From contig NZ_VCED01000003.1 of NCBI RefSeq assembly GCF_006384255.1, forward strand, positions 248,001 through 312,000: a DNA stretch of 64,000 nt. Reading direction: 5' to 3'. The stretch is from Haemophilus seminalis (GTDB lineage: Bacteria; Pseudomonadota; Gammaproteobacteria; Enterobacterales; Pasteurellaceae). Below, in pieces: positions 20,379 through 29,523 of this stretch (position 1 is the stretch's first letter; every line of letters begins with the position of its first letter). The notes below the pieces were generated by a model. It did not search any database and was not told the DNA's origin. It saw only the letters and a program-made list of their open reading frames with translations. A program made the position numbers and the translations under genes.

Positions 20379-21361
20379 TGCGAACCTCTCATGTATCTTT
20401 TCGTGCTATCAGCTTTTATGTCCTCACGCTTGGTCTAATGGTACTGCTCTTTGGGTTGAGTATTCGTCTCGGCACTTATACGCTTTCCTTTGAGGAAATT
20501 TGGGCGGCCTTTAAGCCTGATGATAAAAACTATTTTACCTTGATGGAATATCGCCTACCCCGTGCGGTATTAGCGATTTTATTAGGCGGCGCCTTAGCGA
20601 TTTCTGGTGTGCTCGTACAAAGCGTGGTGCGTAATCCACTTGCCTCTCCCGATATTTTAGGGATTAACAATGCAGCGGGGTTAATTGCTGTTTCGGTATT
20701 GATGTTCTTGCCAAACTTAGCATTTTACTGGATGCCGATTTTTGCCTTTTTAGGTGGTGTGCTCTCTTTTGTCATTTTATGGATCGTGTGCGGTTTTAAC
20801 TTCCGCCCTATCAAAATGGCAATCATTGGGGTAGCACTTTCCGCATTGTGGGCAGCCATTAGTCATTATCTGATACTTACCAATCCAGTCGAGATCAATA
20901 CGGCAATGTTATGGCTCACAGGAAGCCTGTGGGGGCGCAGCTGGTCTTATTTAAATGTGGTATTACCATGGTTAGTAGTGTTGCTACCCTTGCCATTTAT
21001 TTTCTGTCGCGATCTCGATACCCTTGGTTTAGGTGAAAACAAAGCTTCCACCTTGGGGGTGACCGTAAATAAAGTGCAAATTAGCGTTTTAGTGCTAGCG
21101 GTAGCCCTTTCTACTACAGCCGTGGCAATTTGTGGTCCGATTGCCTTTTTAGGCTTAGTTGCTCCGCATCTTGCTCGCCGTTTAGTCGGTGGCCGGCATC
21201 GCACCCTATTACCGGCAGCCTTGATTATTGGCGCCCTCTTATTACAACTTTCGGATATTTTGGCGCGGGTAATGGACCCACCAACTGAACTCCCAGCGGG
21301 TATTCTGACTGCAATTATCGGTGCGCCATATTTCTTCTACTTATTGATGAGAACTAAATAA
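20378..21361 (+). CDS. fecD: Iron-chelate ABC permease (FecD-like)
   Basis: A 327-residue second FecCD-family permease, partner of the preceding gene. It shows MEYRLPRAVLAILLGGALAISGVLVQSVVRNPLASPDILG and GPIAFLGLVAPHLARRLVGGRH. About ten transmembrane helices. Coupled to fecC and fecE by one-base TAATG overlaps. Two different permease genes plus one ATPase is the FecBCDE arrangement, unlike FhuBCD where the permeases are fused. Confidence 0.88.
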   Translation: MRTSHVSFRAISFYVLTLGLMVLLFGLSIRLGTYTLSFEEIWAAFKPDDKNYFTLMEYRLPRAVLAILLGGALAISGVLVQSVVRNPLASPDILGINNAAGLIAVSVLMFLPNLAFYWMPIFAFLGGVLSFVILWIVCGFNFRPIKMAIIGVALSALWAAISHYLILTNPVEINTAMLWLTGSLWGRSWSYLNVVLPWLVVLLPLPFIFCRDLDTLGLGENKASTLGVTVNKVQISVLVLAVALSTTAVAICGPIAFLGLVAPHLARRLVGGRHRTLLPAALIIGALLLQLSDILARVMDPPTELPAGILTAIIGAPYFFYLLMRTK

Positions 21362-22128
21362 TGAGCATTGAAATCAATAATTTATCTTTAGGTTATCAAG
21401 ATAAACTCGTGGTTAAAAATCTGTCGCTAAAATTCCCGAAAAATAAAGTGATTGCATTAATCGGCCCAAATGGTTGCTGTAAGTCCACCACATTAAAAGC
21501 GGTGGCTCGCTTGCTCAAACCGAAGCAAGGTTCAATCACCCATAAAGGTCAGGATATTTGGCAAAAAAGCCCTAAAGAATATGCCCAAGAATTGGCTTTT
21601 CTCCCGCAGCAACACCTGGTACCAGAAGGGATTAAAGTGCGGGAATTGATCGCCTACGGGCGTTCGCCTTACTTAAATCTCTGGGGCAAACTCAGCCAAA
21701 AAGATGAAGAATTGGTCACTTGGGCGATGGATCAAACACAAACTGCTGAACTTGCCGAACAGTTGGTTTCTGATTTATCTGGTGGTCAGCAACAACGCGT
21801 CTTCTTAGCCATGACTCTTGCGCAAGATGCTGAATTAGTGCTACTCGATGAGCCTACCACTTATCTGGATTTAAACCGCCAAGCTGAACTCATGGGCATG
21901 ATGCGACAAATGCAACAAAACGGAAAAACCGTGATTACGGTGTTACATGACCTCAACCAAGCCTGCCGCTATTGCGATCACTTAATCGTCATGAAAAAAG
22001 GTGCAGTAATGGCACAAGGCACACCTGATGAAGTCATGACCGAAGAGTTGCTGAAGGATGTGTTTGATTTAGATGTCATTATTCATCGTGATCCAATCAG
22101 TGATACGCCGATGTTTATATTAAAATAA
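21361..22128 (+). CDS. fecE: Iron-chelate ABC ATPase (FecE-like) with altered Walker A
   Basis: A 255-residue ABC ATPase. Walker A reads GPNGCCKST: the invariant Gly before Lys is Cys40 (TGT at 21478-21480), where the family has GPNGCGKST. One G-to-T change in a GGT codon would explain it. All else is intact: Q-loop LPQQHLVPEG, signature LSGGQQQR (about 139-146), Walker B LVLLDEPTTYLDL and the H-loop LHDLNQA. A change at this Gly usually cripples nucleotide binding, so transport may be impaired. Last gene of the operon. Confidence 0.88.
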   Translation: MSIEINNLSLGYQDKLVVKNLSLKFPKNKVIALIGPNGCCKSTTLKAVARLLKPKQGSITHKGQDIWQKSPKEYAQELAFLPQQHLVPEGIKVRELIAYGRSPYLNLWGKLSQKDEELVTWAMDQTQTAELAEQLVSDLSGGQQQRVFLAMTLAQDAELVLLDEPTTYLDLNRQAELMGMMRQMQQNGKTVITVLHDLNQACRYCDHLIVMKKGAVMAQGTPDEVMTEELLKDVFDLDVIIHRDPISDTPMFILK

Positions 22129-22271
22129 CTAGAAATTTGACCGCACTTATGTATAGAAGATGAAAACTAATCTGACAGGTACAAGTTTTTAAACGAGAGA
22201 CTGCTAGATTGGTTTTGATCTTCTTTTTAAGAGAATATGGATAAAATATCATCATATTCGATGGTTGAAAT

Positions 22272-22991
22272 CTATCCACAAAATTCAATGTTAATCACTT
22301 CTACGCAATCTGTTGTTCCGACTTTGAGTCTCCATTTGACATTAAATTCGTACAAACTCATACCATAAATACGATCACTCGGTTTACCTTGTTGATAGGC
22401 AGGGCGAGGATCTTGCTCTAGCACTTGGCGAATGAAACGACTTAAGTGCGGTCGTTTTTCTTCTCGTTTTTTTACCGCACTTTGGGCTTGCTCGGTAAAT
22501 TCAACAGTCAATTTTGCTGGTGGTTTTTCTTGGGCAAAGCTTGATTGCGCATTTGGCTCACTATCCGCATAGGCAATATAGGGTTTGATATCGAAAATCG
22601 GCGTGCCATCCACTAAATCCACCGCACCTAAATGGAGAAAAACGTTACCGTTGATACATTCTACTTGACGTAATTCGACTTTGGATAAACCAAGGGGATT
22701 CGGGCGGTGCGTTGCGCGTGAAGCAAACACGCCAACTCGTTGATTACCGCCTAACCGCGGTGGACGTACGGTGGGTTGCCATTTTCCTTGTTGGATTTGG
22801 TCGAACTGAAAAATTAACCAAAGGTGATTGAATTGTTCCAATCCTCGTACGGCTTCAGGCGAATTATACGGAGGTAAGATCTCTACAATGCCTACTCCGT
22901 CTTCAACTAAATTAGGTTGGCGTGGTACGGAGAATTTTTCTTTATAAGGCGTGTGAATAATAGCGATAGGCGATAAGGTTAAATCATTCAT
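22272..22991 (-). CDS. trmO: tRNA (N6-threonylcarbamoyladenosine37-N6)-methyltransferase TrmO
   Basis: A 239-residue TrmO (YaeB/TsaA family), which uses SAM to methylate t6A37 in tRNA Thr. It begins [23 protein letters not shown]. It has the beta-barrel core with [17 protein letters not shown] and the substrate region [20 protein letters not shown], with the conserved R-P-N-P-(L/I)-G. The C-terminal domain contains DPRPAYQQG. Two uptake sequences (22444 and 22474) lie inside its coding region. Divergent from menA with about 60 bases between starts. Confidence 0.9.
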   Translation of the reverse strand: MNDLTLSPIAIIHTPYKEKFSVPRQPNLVEDGVGIVEILPPYNSPEAVRGLEQFNHLWLIFQFDQIQQGKWQPTVRPPRLGGNQRVGVFASRATHRPNPLGLSKVELRQVECINGNVFLHLGAVDLVDGTPIFDIKPYIAYADSEPNAQSSFAQEKPPAKLTVEFTEQAQSAVKKREEKRPHLSRFIRQVLEQDPRPAYQQGKPSDRIYGMSLYEFNVKWRLKVGTTDCVEVINIEFCG

Positions 22992-23052
22992 AAATTGGGT
23001 GTCTTAGTGTAGAATACGAGGCCTATTGTAATCAAAAGTGCGGTCAAAAAAA

Positions 23053-23964
23053 ATGACAAATGAAAAATTGAAAATGTGGTGGGAAACGGCTCGACCAAAA
23101 ACTTTGCCCTTAGCGTTGGCATCGATTTTCACTGGTTCGGCATTAGGTTATTGGGCGAATCCACAAGATTTTAATGGGCTTGTAATGGCGCTTTGTTTAC
23201 TCACGACAATTTTATTGCAGGTGCTTTCTAATTTTGCTAATGATTATGGGGATCATCAAAAAGGTTCAGATACTGAAGAACGTATTGGGCCATTACGTGG
23301 CATTCAAAAAGGCGCCATTTCAGCAAAAGAACTGAAATGGGGATTAATTCTAATGGTGGTGGCCAGTTTTCTTTCAGGAAGTTTCTTGATTGGTATCGCT
23401 TATGAAAACCTCTCGGATTTATTCGCTTTCGCTGGGCTTGGCATTTTAGCTATTGTTGCTGCCATTACTTATACGGTTGGGGCGAAACCTTATGGCTATA
23501 TGGGATTGGGCGATATTTCTGTATTAGTATTTTTTGGTTTGCTTGGTGTTGGCGGCACTTATTATTTGCAAACTCACAGTATTGATAGTCACATAATTTT
23601 ACCTGCTATTGGTTCTGGGTTATTGGCAAGTGCGGTATTAAATATTAATAATTTACGCGATATTGAACAGGATGCGAAAGCTGGCAAAAATACCCTAGCC
23701 GTTCGTTTAGGTGCATATAAGGGGCGAGTTTACCACTGTATTTTATTAAGTGTGGCGGCCCTATGTTATTTAGCATTTGCGGTGGCAACAGCCATTTCTT
23801 GGACTAATTATTTATTTGTATTGGCGATGCCGTTGTTAGCTAAACATGCGATCTTTGTTTATCGCAGTCAGCAGCCAAGTGAATTGCGTCCAATGTTGGC
23901 TCAAATGTCTATGATTTCGTTATTAATCAATATCTTGTTTAGTTTAGGCTTGCTTATCGGCTAA
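23053..23964 (+). CDS. menA: 1,4-dihydroxy-2-naphthoate octaprenyltransferase MenA
   Basis: A 303-residue UbiA-superfamily prenyltransferase that joins DHNA and a polyprenyl diphosphate to give demethylmenaquinone, a quinone used in anaerobic respiration. The first aspartate-rich motif is NFANDYGDHQKG. The second is the region NNLRDIEQDAKAGKNTLAVRLG. About eight to nine membrane helices. The ATG at 23053 is preceded by an uptake sequence (AAAGTGCGGTCA, 23034-23045) and an A-run. No clear Shine-Dalgarno site exists. A GTG at 23038 lies inside the uptake sequence. Confidence 0.93.
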   Translation: MTNEKLKMWWETARPKTLPLALASIFTGSALGYWANPQDFNGLVMALCLLTTILLQVLSNFANDYGDHQKGSDTEERIGPLRGIQKGAISAKELKWGLILMVVASFLSGSFLIGIAYENLSDLFAFAGLGILAIVAAITYTVGAKPYGYMGLGDISVLVFFGLLGVGGTYYLQTHSIDSHIILPAIGSGLLASAVLNINNLRDIEQDAKAGKNTLAVRLGAYKGRVYHCILLSVAALCYLAFAVATAISWTNYLFVLAMPLLAKHAIFVYRSQQPSELRPMLAQMSMISLLINILFSLGLLIG

Positions 23965-24015
23965 ATCGGCATATACTAAAGCAAACAAAATTTCGACAAT
24001 CGATAGGGGAAAGTT

Positions 24016-24513
24016 ATGTTTATTGATACTTCAGAACTTTGCGATCTTTATGCAGAACAAGTGGATGTAGTGGAGCCAATTTTTTCAAGCTTTGGTGGCG
24101 TAAGTAATTTTTACGGTAAAGTCACTACGGTAAAATGCTTTGAAAGTAATGGATTAATTGCTGAAGTATTAGAAGAAAACGGCGAAGGTCGAGTGCTTGT
24201 CGTTGATGGCGGTGGTGCGGTACGCCGTGGTTTGATTGATGCAGAATTGGCTCAACTTGCCGTTGATAATGGATGGGAAGGAATTATTGTATATGGTGCA
24301 GTACGCCAAATTCAGCAATTAGAAAACCTCGATATTGGTATTCATGCCCTTGCGCCAATTCCAGTCAGTGCAGATGAAAGTAGTGCTGGCGAAAGCGATA
24401 TCCCTGTGAATTTTGGTGGCGTAACCTTTTTCCCAGAAGATTATATTTACGCAGATCTGACAGGAATTATACTCTCGCAAGAGCCCTTAGATTTAGATGA
24501 TTCGGACGAATAA
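24016..24513 (+). CDS. rraA: Regulator of RNase E activity A
   Basis: A 165-residue RraA-family trimer-forming protein. In enterobacteria RraA binds and inhibits the RNase E degradosome, and related proteins are aldolases. It starts [28 protein letters not shown], with [31 protein letters not shown] and [20 protein letters not shown] precedes the ATG. The usual neighbour menA is upstream (Haemophilus and enterobacteria share the menA-rraA order). It ends at a paired uptake-sequence terminator. Confidence 0.93.
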   Translation: MFIDTSELCDLYAEQVDVVEPIFSSFGGVSNFYGKVTTVKCFESNGLIAEVLEENGEGRVLVVDGGGAVRRGLIDAELAQLAVDNGWEGIIVYGAVRQIQQLENLDIGIHALAPIPVSADESSAGESDIPVNFGGVTFFPEDYIYADLTGIILSQEPLDLDDSDE

Positions 24514-24524
24514 TACGAAAGAGC

Positions 24525-24558
24525 AAAAGTGCGGTGAAAAATAACCGCACTTTTTTTA
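24525..24558 (+). terminator. Terminator of two facing uptake sequences after rraA
   Basis: AAAAGTGCGGT at 24525-24535 and ACCGCACTTTTTTT from 24544 form an 11-base stem with a U-rich tail. Confidence 0.8.
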
Positions 24559-24668
24559 TCAAAATTTATTGCACTTGATCACATTTTTGAATATTACTTG
24601 TTGCATGTTAATAACATTCCTTTAACATTATAACTACTTTTGAGTAGTAACCTTCATGGAGAACCTTT

Positions 24669-26054
24669 ATGAGTGAGATAAAATCTTTCAAAAATCACAA
24701 AAATGGCATTATTTTTATTTTAGATATAGTGCTGTTTTTTGTGTTATTAAAAGTGTTGCCTTATGAGTCAAAGGCTAGTGCTGGTTTAGCCTTATTGGCT
24801 TTTGTCGCAGTGCTTTGGTTAACTGAGGCATTGCATGTTACGGTTACCGCATTATTGGTGCCATTATTGGCGATTGCACTAGATTTAGTGAGTACTAAGC
24901 AAGCTTTAGTGGCTTTTGCTGATCCTACAATTTTTTTATTTTTTGGTGGCTTTTCTTTAGCTACAGCCTTGCACATTCAAAAACTTGATAAAATGATTGC
25001 TAATAAAATTATGGCGTTAGCGCGCGGTAATTTATTTATTGCCATTATCTATCTCTTTTTGATTACATCCTTCCTTTCTATGTGGATGAGTAACACGGCA
25101 ACTGCAGCCATGATGTTACCTCTCGCAATGGGAATTTTAAGCCAACTTGATCGTGAGAAAGAACATAATACTTATGTGTTTGTGTTGTTAGGGATTGCTT
25201 ATAGTGCATCAATTGGTGGTATGGGAACCCTTGTGGGTAGCCCACCGAATGCGATTGTAGCAAGTAACTTGCATTTAACTTTTGCAGATTGGTTATGGTA
25301 CGGTTTACCAATAATGATCATTTTGCTACCACTGATGATTGGTACGCTTTACATTATTTTTAAGCCAAAACTTCATATTAATTTTGAGCAATCTTTTGAA
25401 AGCATTGAAATGAATTCAGTGCGTGTATTAACACTTGTTATTTTTGTTGTGATTGCTTTAACTTGGGTATTTAGTGGGCAAATTAATCCTCTAATTTCAG
25501 GCTTACTTGGTTTGCAGAAAAATATTGCGAGCTTTGATAGTGTTGTCGCTTTATTAGCCGCTATTGTGATTTGTTCTACGGGCATTGCAAGCTGGAAACA
25601 AATTCAAGAAAGTACCGACTGGGGTGTATTAATGCTTTTCGGTGGTGGATTAACATTAAGTGCAGTGTTGAAGGATTCCGGAGCAAGTAAAATTTTAGCT
25701 GATAGCATTGTCTTTATGATTGAAGGACAACATTTCTATCTTATTGGCTTGTTAGTTGCAGCATTTATTATTTTCTTAACTGAATTTACCTCTAACACAG
25801 CAAGTGCGGCACTGCTCGTTCCGATCTTTATTTCTATCGCTCAATCATTGGGTATGCCAGAAATTGGTTTAGCATTAATTATTGGTCTTGGTGCATCTTG
25901 TGCCTTCATGCTACCAGTTGCAACGCCACCAAATGCTATTGTATTCGGTTCTGGTCAAGTGAAACAAAGTGAAATGGTAAAAGCTGGTTTTGTTCTAAAT
26001 CTAGTATGTATTCTTGTAATTTCAACAATGGGATATTTATTCTGGTTGAATTAA
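24669..26054 (+). CDS. DASS-family (SLC13/VcINDY-like) Na+-dependent dicarboxylate transporter
   Basis: A 461-residue inner-membrane transporter of the divalent anion:sodium symporter family. It shows the two SNT motifs that bind the carboxylate and Na+: MWMSNTATAAMMLP near 140 and TEFTSNTASAALLVP near 375. The glycine/proline hairpins GTLVGSPPNAIVASN and LPVATPPNAIVFGSG are also visible. About eleven helices. The substrate is probably succinate, malate or fumarate by family resemblance; not provable here. It stands alone, with its own terminator. Confidence 0.85.
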   Translation: MSEIKSFKNHKNGIIFILDIVLFFVLLKVLPYESKASAGLALLAFVAVLWLTEALHVTVTALLVPLLAIALDLVSTKQALVAFADPTIFLFFGGFSLATALHIQKLDKMIANKIMALARGNLFIAIIYLFLITSFLSMWMSNTATAAMMLPLAMGILSQLDREKEHNTYVFVLLGIAYSASIGGMGTLVGSPPNAIVASNLHLTFADWLWYGLPIMIILLPLMIGTLYIIFKPKLHINFEQSFESIEMNSVRVLTLVIFVVIALTWVFSGQINPLISGLLGLQKNIASFDSVVALLAAIVICSTGIASWKQIQESTDWGVLMLFGGGLTLSAVLKDSGASKILADSIVFMIEGQHFYLIGLLVAAFIIFLTEFTSNTASAALLVPIFISIAQSLGMPEIGLALIIGLGASCAFMLPVATPPNAIVFGSGQVKQSEMVKAGFVLNLVCILVISTMGYLFWLN

Positions 26055-26078
26055 TAACTAAGCTTGGAATTTTAAAAG

Positions 26079-26110
26079 AAGAAAAGCATGAATAGATGCT
26101 TTTCTTTTTT
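26079..26110. terminator. Bidirectional terminator between the DASS transporter and pgeF
   Basis: Stem GAAAAGCAT / ATGCTTTTC with an A-run on the left and a T-run on the right serves both convergent genes. Confidence 0.8.
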
Positions 26111-26844
26111 TATTCAAACCAAATAACACTTGCCATTCGTCCTGTTTGATGATCTCGGCGATAAGAAAAGAAATATTCTTTTTCGTTAAAGGTACAATGT
26201 TCTCCACCGTAAATTTGAGTAATACCTAGGTTGTTTAACCGTTGTGTAGCGATTTGGTAAAGATTACCAAGGAATTTTTCTTTTTCTCTCCTATCTGGTT
26301 GAAATGCCAGTTTCGCTTTTTGATCTATGGCGATAAATTGTTCTACAACATCGTTCTCTACTTGGAATGCTGTTGGACCGATAGCTGGTCCAAACCATGC
26401 CATGATCTCTTCAGGTTTGGCTTGAAAATATTTTACTGTTTCTTCTAATATGCCATCGCATAAGCCTCGCCATCCTGCATGAGTTGCAGCTACTTCATTT
26501 CCGAGTTTTGTTGTAAATAATACGGGCAAGCAATCTGCTGTCATGATAGTGCAGACTTGATGGGGTTCATTGGTATAAACGGCATCAGCTTCTAAATTAT
26601 CGTCTAAATAAGGGAGTTGAATAACGCGTGTACTATGAGTTTGAGTGAGAAATAAAGGCTCTTGAGGTAAGTTAAATTTTTCTACGAGTAAAGCACGGTT
26701 AATTTTGACCGCACTCTTATCATCGCCGACATGATCGCCAAGATTAAAATTATTAAAAGGTGTAGTACTAACACCGCCTTCACGTGTCGTAGTAAAGGCG
26801 TGAATATTGTTGGTAACAGGCCAGTTAGGTTGTATGATCCGCAT
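26110..26844 (-). CDS. pgeF: Purine nucleoside phosphorylase / peptidoglycan editing factor PgeF (YfiH)
   Basis: A 244-residue YfiH/LACC1-family protein. Enzymes of this family act as purine nucleoside phosphorylases, and the E. coli gene removes misincorporated L-Ser from peptidoglycan stems. Zinc ligands are visible: FLTQTHSTRVI (His about 66), MTADCLPVLF (Cys) and ATHAGWRGLCDGIL (His), plus FGPAIGP. It lies three bases after rluD in the same direction, the arrangement rluD-pgeF usual in gammaproteobacteria. Confidence 0.9.
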   Translation of the reverse strand: MRIIQPNWPVTNNIHAFTTTREGGVSTTPFNNFNLGDHVGDDKSAVKINRALLVEKFNLPQEPLFLTQTHSTRVIQLPYLDDNLEADAVYTNEPHQVCTIMTADCLPVLFTTKLGNEVAATHAGWRGLCDGILEETVKYFQAKPEEIMAWFGPAIGPTAFQVENDVVEQFIAIDQKAKLAFQPDRREKEKFLGNLYQIATQRLNNLGITQIYGGEHCTFNEKEYFFSYRRDHQTGRMASVIWFE

Positions 26845-26847
26845 TAA

Positions 26848-27822
26848 TTAATAGTCCAATTCATTTTGGTGTTCTAGATAATCTGTTTTTAATGCGTTGA
26901 GCAGTTTCACAAAATCATCTGGTAAAGGCGCATACCATTCCATTATTTCCCCTGTAATTGGATGTGCGAGGCGTAACATTACGGCATGTAGAGCCTGACG
27001 TTTGAAATCACGTAAAACAGACATAAATGCTTCACTAGAATTTTTAGGTGGGCGAGGGCGCCCACCATAAGTTTGATCACCTAATAATGGGTGAGCTATA
27101 TGTGCCATGTGTACACGAATTTGGTGGGTTCGACCTGTTTCTAGCCGCAAGCGTAAGCGAGTGTAATTGCGGAAATTTTCCATAATACGATAATGGGTAA
27201 TAGCAGGTTTTCCCATTGGGTGAACAGCCATTAATGTACGTTTGGTTGCATGACGAGCCATTGGTTGATCTACAGTACCGCCTTTAGTCATTATGCCTGA
27301 TGCGACCGCCTCATATTCGCGTGTGATTTTTCGTTTTTGTAGATCTCGTACAAGTTTGGTTTGTGCGGGGATCGTTTTAGCTACGACCATTAATCCTGTT
27401 GTGTCTTTATCTAGGCGGTGGACAATCCCTGCACGAGGCACTTCTGCGATTGGTGGATAATGATAGAGTAGCGCATTGAGCACAGTTCCATTCGAATTCC
27501 CCGCACCTGGATGAACAACAAGATCTTTGGGTTTATTTATAACTATAATATCATCATCTTCATAAACAATATTCAAGGGGATATTTTCAGGTTCAAAACG
27601 TGTTTCATCTTCTATATCAACGGTAATTGCTACGTGTTCTCCCCCCAGCACTTTTTCTCGAGGAATATTGACAATTTGATTGTTAAGTTTAACGAGATCG
27701 GCTTCAATCCAAGTTTTTAATCTGGAGCGAGAGTACTCAGGGAACAATTCTGCAAGCGTTTGGTCTAAGCGTTGTCCTATTTGTTCTGACTGTATTTCAG
27801 CTGAAAGGGTTATTAATGGCAT
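26848..27822 (-). CDS. rluD: 23S rRNA pseudouridine synthase RluD
   Basis: A 324-residue RluA-family enzyme that makes pseudouridines 1911, 1915 and 1917 of 23S rRNA. An N-terminal S4-like domain (SRSRLKTWIEADLVKLN) is followed by VHPGAGNSNGTVLNALL. The catalytic motif is GIVHRLDKDTTGLMVVAKT (Asp in HRLDKDT). ETGRTHQIRVHMAHIAHPLLGD follows. Ends in basic/acidic YLEHQNELDY. Divergent from bamD; 110 bases hold both promoters. Confidence 0.95.
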   Translation of the reverse strand: MPLITLSAEIQSEQIGQRLDQTLAELFPEYSRSRLKTWIEADLVKLNNQIVNIPREKVLGGEHVAITVDIEDETRFEPENIPLNIVYEDDDIIVINKPKDLVVHPGAGNSNGTVLNALLYHYPPIAEVPRAGIVHRLDKDTTGLMVVAKTIPAQTKLVRDLQKRKITREYEAVASGIMTKGGTVDQPMARHATKRTLMAVHPMGKPAITHYRIMENFRNYTRLRLRLETGRTHQIRVHMAHIAHPLLGDQTYGGRPRPPKNSSEAFMSVLRDFKRQALHAVMLRLAHPITGEIMEWYAPLPDDFVKLLNALKTDYLEHQNELDY

Positions 27823-27932
27823 AAAAGGCTCTCAAAGTTTTTTTTAAAAGTTGGCTTATTGATTAATGTTCTATACAATAGCTAGCAATTGTATCTTATT
27901 TATCGGTTTTCGTAAAAATTAAGGAAAAAACA

Positions 27933-28718
27933 ATGCGTAAAATGAAATCTTTAGCTTTATTGGCAATGGCAGCATTGGTAGTTGGGTGTTCAGGCTCAAA
28001 AGATGTTGAACAAGCATCGGTGAGTGAACTTTATACGAAAGGTTCAAATGCGTTGCAAGAAGGTGGATATTCAGAAGCTATTCGCTACTTAAAAGCTGCA
28101 AATGAGCGCTTCCCCGGCAGCATCTATCAAGAACAAGCAATGATTGATTTGATTTACGCAAATTATAAGTCACAAAACTATACGGATATTGAGACGTTGG
28201 GAAATGATTTTATTCGTATGTTCCCTCAAAGCCAAAACCAACCTTATGTGATTTATATGACAGGTCTTGCATATTCGGCTATGAGCGATAATTTTATTCA
28301 AGATTTTTTTGGAATCGATCGCGCAACACGTGAAACGGTTTCTATGCGTAATGCATTTAATTATTTCCAAGGTTTAGTTACACATTTCCCAAATAGTCCT
28401 TATACACAAGATGCGCTTGCTCGTATGGCTTATATTAAAGCGGCCCTTGCTCGCCATGAGCTAGATATTGCAAAGTTTTATGCTAAACGAGACGCTTGGG
28501 TAGCTGTGTCAAATCGTGTTGTTGGTATGTTAAAACAATATCCTGATGCGCAAGCAACCTATGAAGGTTTATTCTTAATGAAAGAAGCCTACAATAAAAT
28601 GGGGCTAACTACATTAGAAAATCAAACTCAACAAATTATTGATGCGAATAAAGGTAAATCTTTTGAAGCGGTAGAAAAGCCGAAAGAACCTGAATTAACC
28701 TTGCCTAAAGTAAAATAA
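27933..28718 (+). CDS. bamD: Outer membrane assembly lipoprotein BamD
   Basis: A 261-residue lipoprotein of the BAM complex that inserts beta-barrel proteins in the outer membrane. Signal and lipobox: MRKMKSLALLAMAALVVGC (Cys about 19). Five TPR-type repeats follow, starting at SELYTKGSNALQEGGYSEAIRYLKAANERFPGS. Also visible: FIQDFFGIDRATRETVSMRNAFNYFQGLV and DALARMAYIKAALARHELDIAKFY, both typical of BamD. AAGGAAAAAAC precedes the start. Confidence 0.95.
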   Translation: MRKMKSLALLAMAALVVGCSGSKDVEQASVSELYTKGSNALQEGGYSEAIRYLKAANERFPGSIYQEQAMIDLIYANYKSQNYTDIETLGNDFIRMFPQSQNQPYVIYMTGLAYSAMSDNFIQDFFGIDRATRETVSMRNAFNYFQGLVTHFPNSPYTQDALARMAYIKAALARHELDIAKFYAKRDAWVAVSNRVVGMLKQYPDAQATYEGLFLMKEAYNKMGLTTLENQTQQIIDANKGKSFEAVEKPKEPELTLPKVK

Positions 28719-28727
28719 ACAATGCAA

Positions 28728-28758
28728 TAAAGCCCGAATCATTTCGGGCTTTATGCTT
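28728..28758. terminator. Bidirectional terminator between bamD and smpB
   Basis: Stem AAAGCCCGAA / TTTCGGGCTTT (one unpaired base) around TCA, between two convergent genes. Confidence 0.8.
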
Positions 28759-28765
28759 TTTTATA

Positions 28766-29248
28766 TCATCCACGATGCGCATTTTTCATAATGCGATCTT
28801 TTGTAACTTTCCACTCACGCTCTTTAATGTCATCGCGTTTGTCGTGTTGTTTTTTCCCTTTTGCTAATCCAATTTTAACTTTTGCCCAAGCACTTTTCCA
28901 ATAAAGAGATAGCGCCACAATAGTGAATCCGTCACGATTAGCTTTACCAAATAGTGAGGCAAGTTCTCGCTTATTGAGTAATAATTTACGTGTTCGTGTA
29001 GGATCGCAAACAATGTGAGTTGAGGCAACATTTAGAGGCTGGATGCTGGCACCAAATAAAAAAGCTTCTCCATTTTTGAAAATTACATAGCTATCACTAA
29101 TATTTGCCTTGCCTGCACGCATTGATTTTACTTCCCAGCCTTGTAGTTCAAGGCCTGCTTCAATCTCATCTTCAATAAAATAATCGTGTCGTGCTCGTTT
29201 ATTCAGCGCAATATTATTTGATCCGGGTTTTATTTTTTTCTTTGTCAT
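28766..29248 (-). CDS. smpB: tmRNA-binding protein SmpB
   Basis: A 160-residue partner of tmRNA in rescue of stalled ribosomes. Characteristic blocks are [43 protein letters not shown] and [17 protein letters not shown]. The basic tail [25 protein letters not shown] is the part that enters the mRNA channel. No tmRNA gene is seen next to it. The 275 bases to queA show no gene. Confidence 0.96.
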   Translation of the reverse strand: MTKKKIKPGSNNIALNKRARHDYFIEDEIEAGLELQGWEVKSMRAGKANISDSYVIFKNGEAFLFGASIQPLNVASTHIVCDPTRTRKLLLNKRELASLFGKANRDGFTIVALSLYWKSAWAKVKIGLAKGKKQHDKRDDIKEREWKVTKDRIMKNAHRG

Positions 29249-29523
29249 TGTCTTTCACCTTATCTTGATTTGGGCATTCTATAGGATATCTTTTTTGATA
29301 GCAAAAAGATCGTGTCGGTATAGTTTATTAACATTTTGAATAGTCATTGATGGCTAATGTAAGGCGATCATAAGATATTTAGCTATTCTCTCTCGAAAGA
29401 AAAAAATCTTAAATTAACAGCTATACAATGAGGGGGATAAAATTCTCTTAATTTGATTTTTTCTTGAGTTCATATTGAATTCAAACTAGACTTAACCATC
29501 ATTTTATTTTATCTACATTGATT

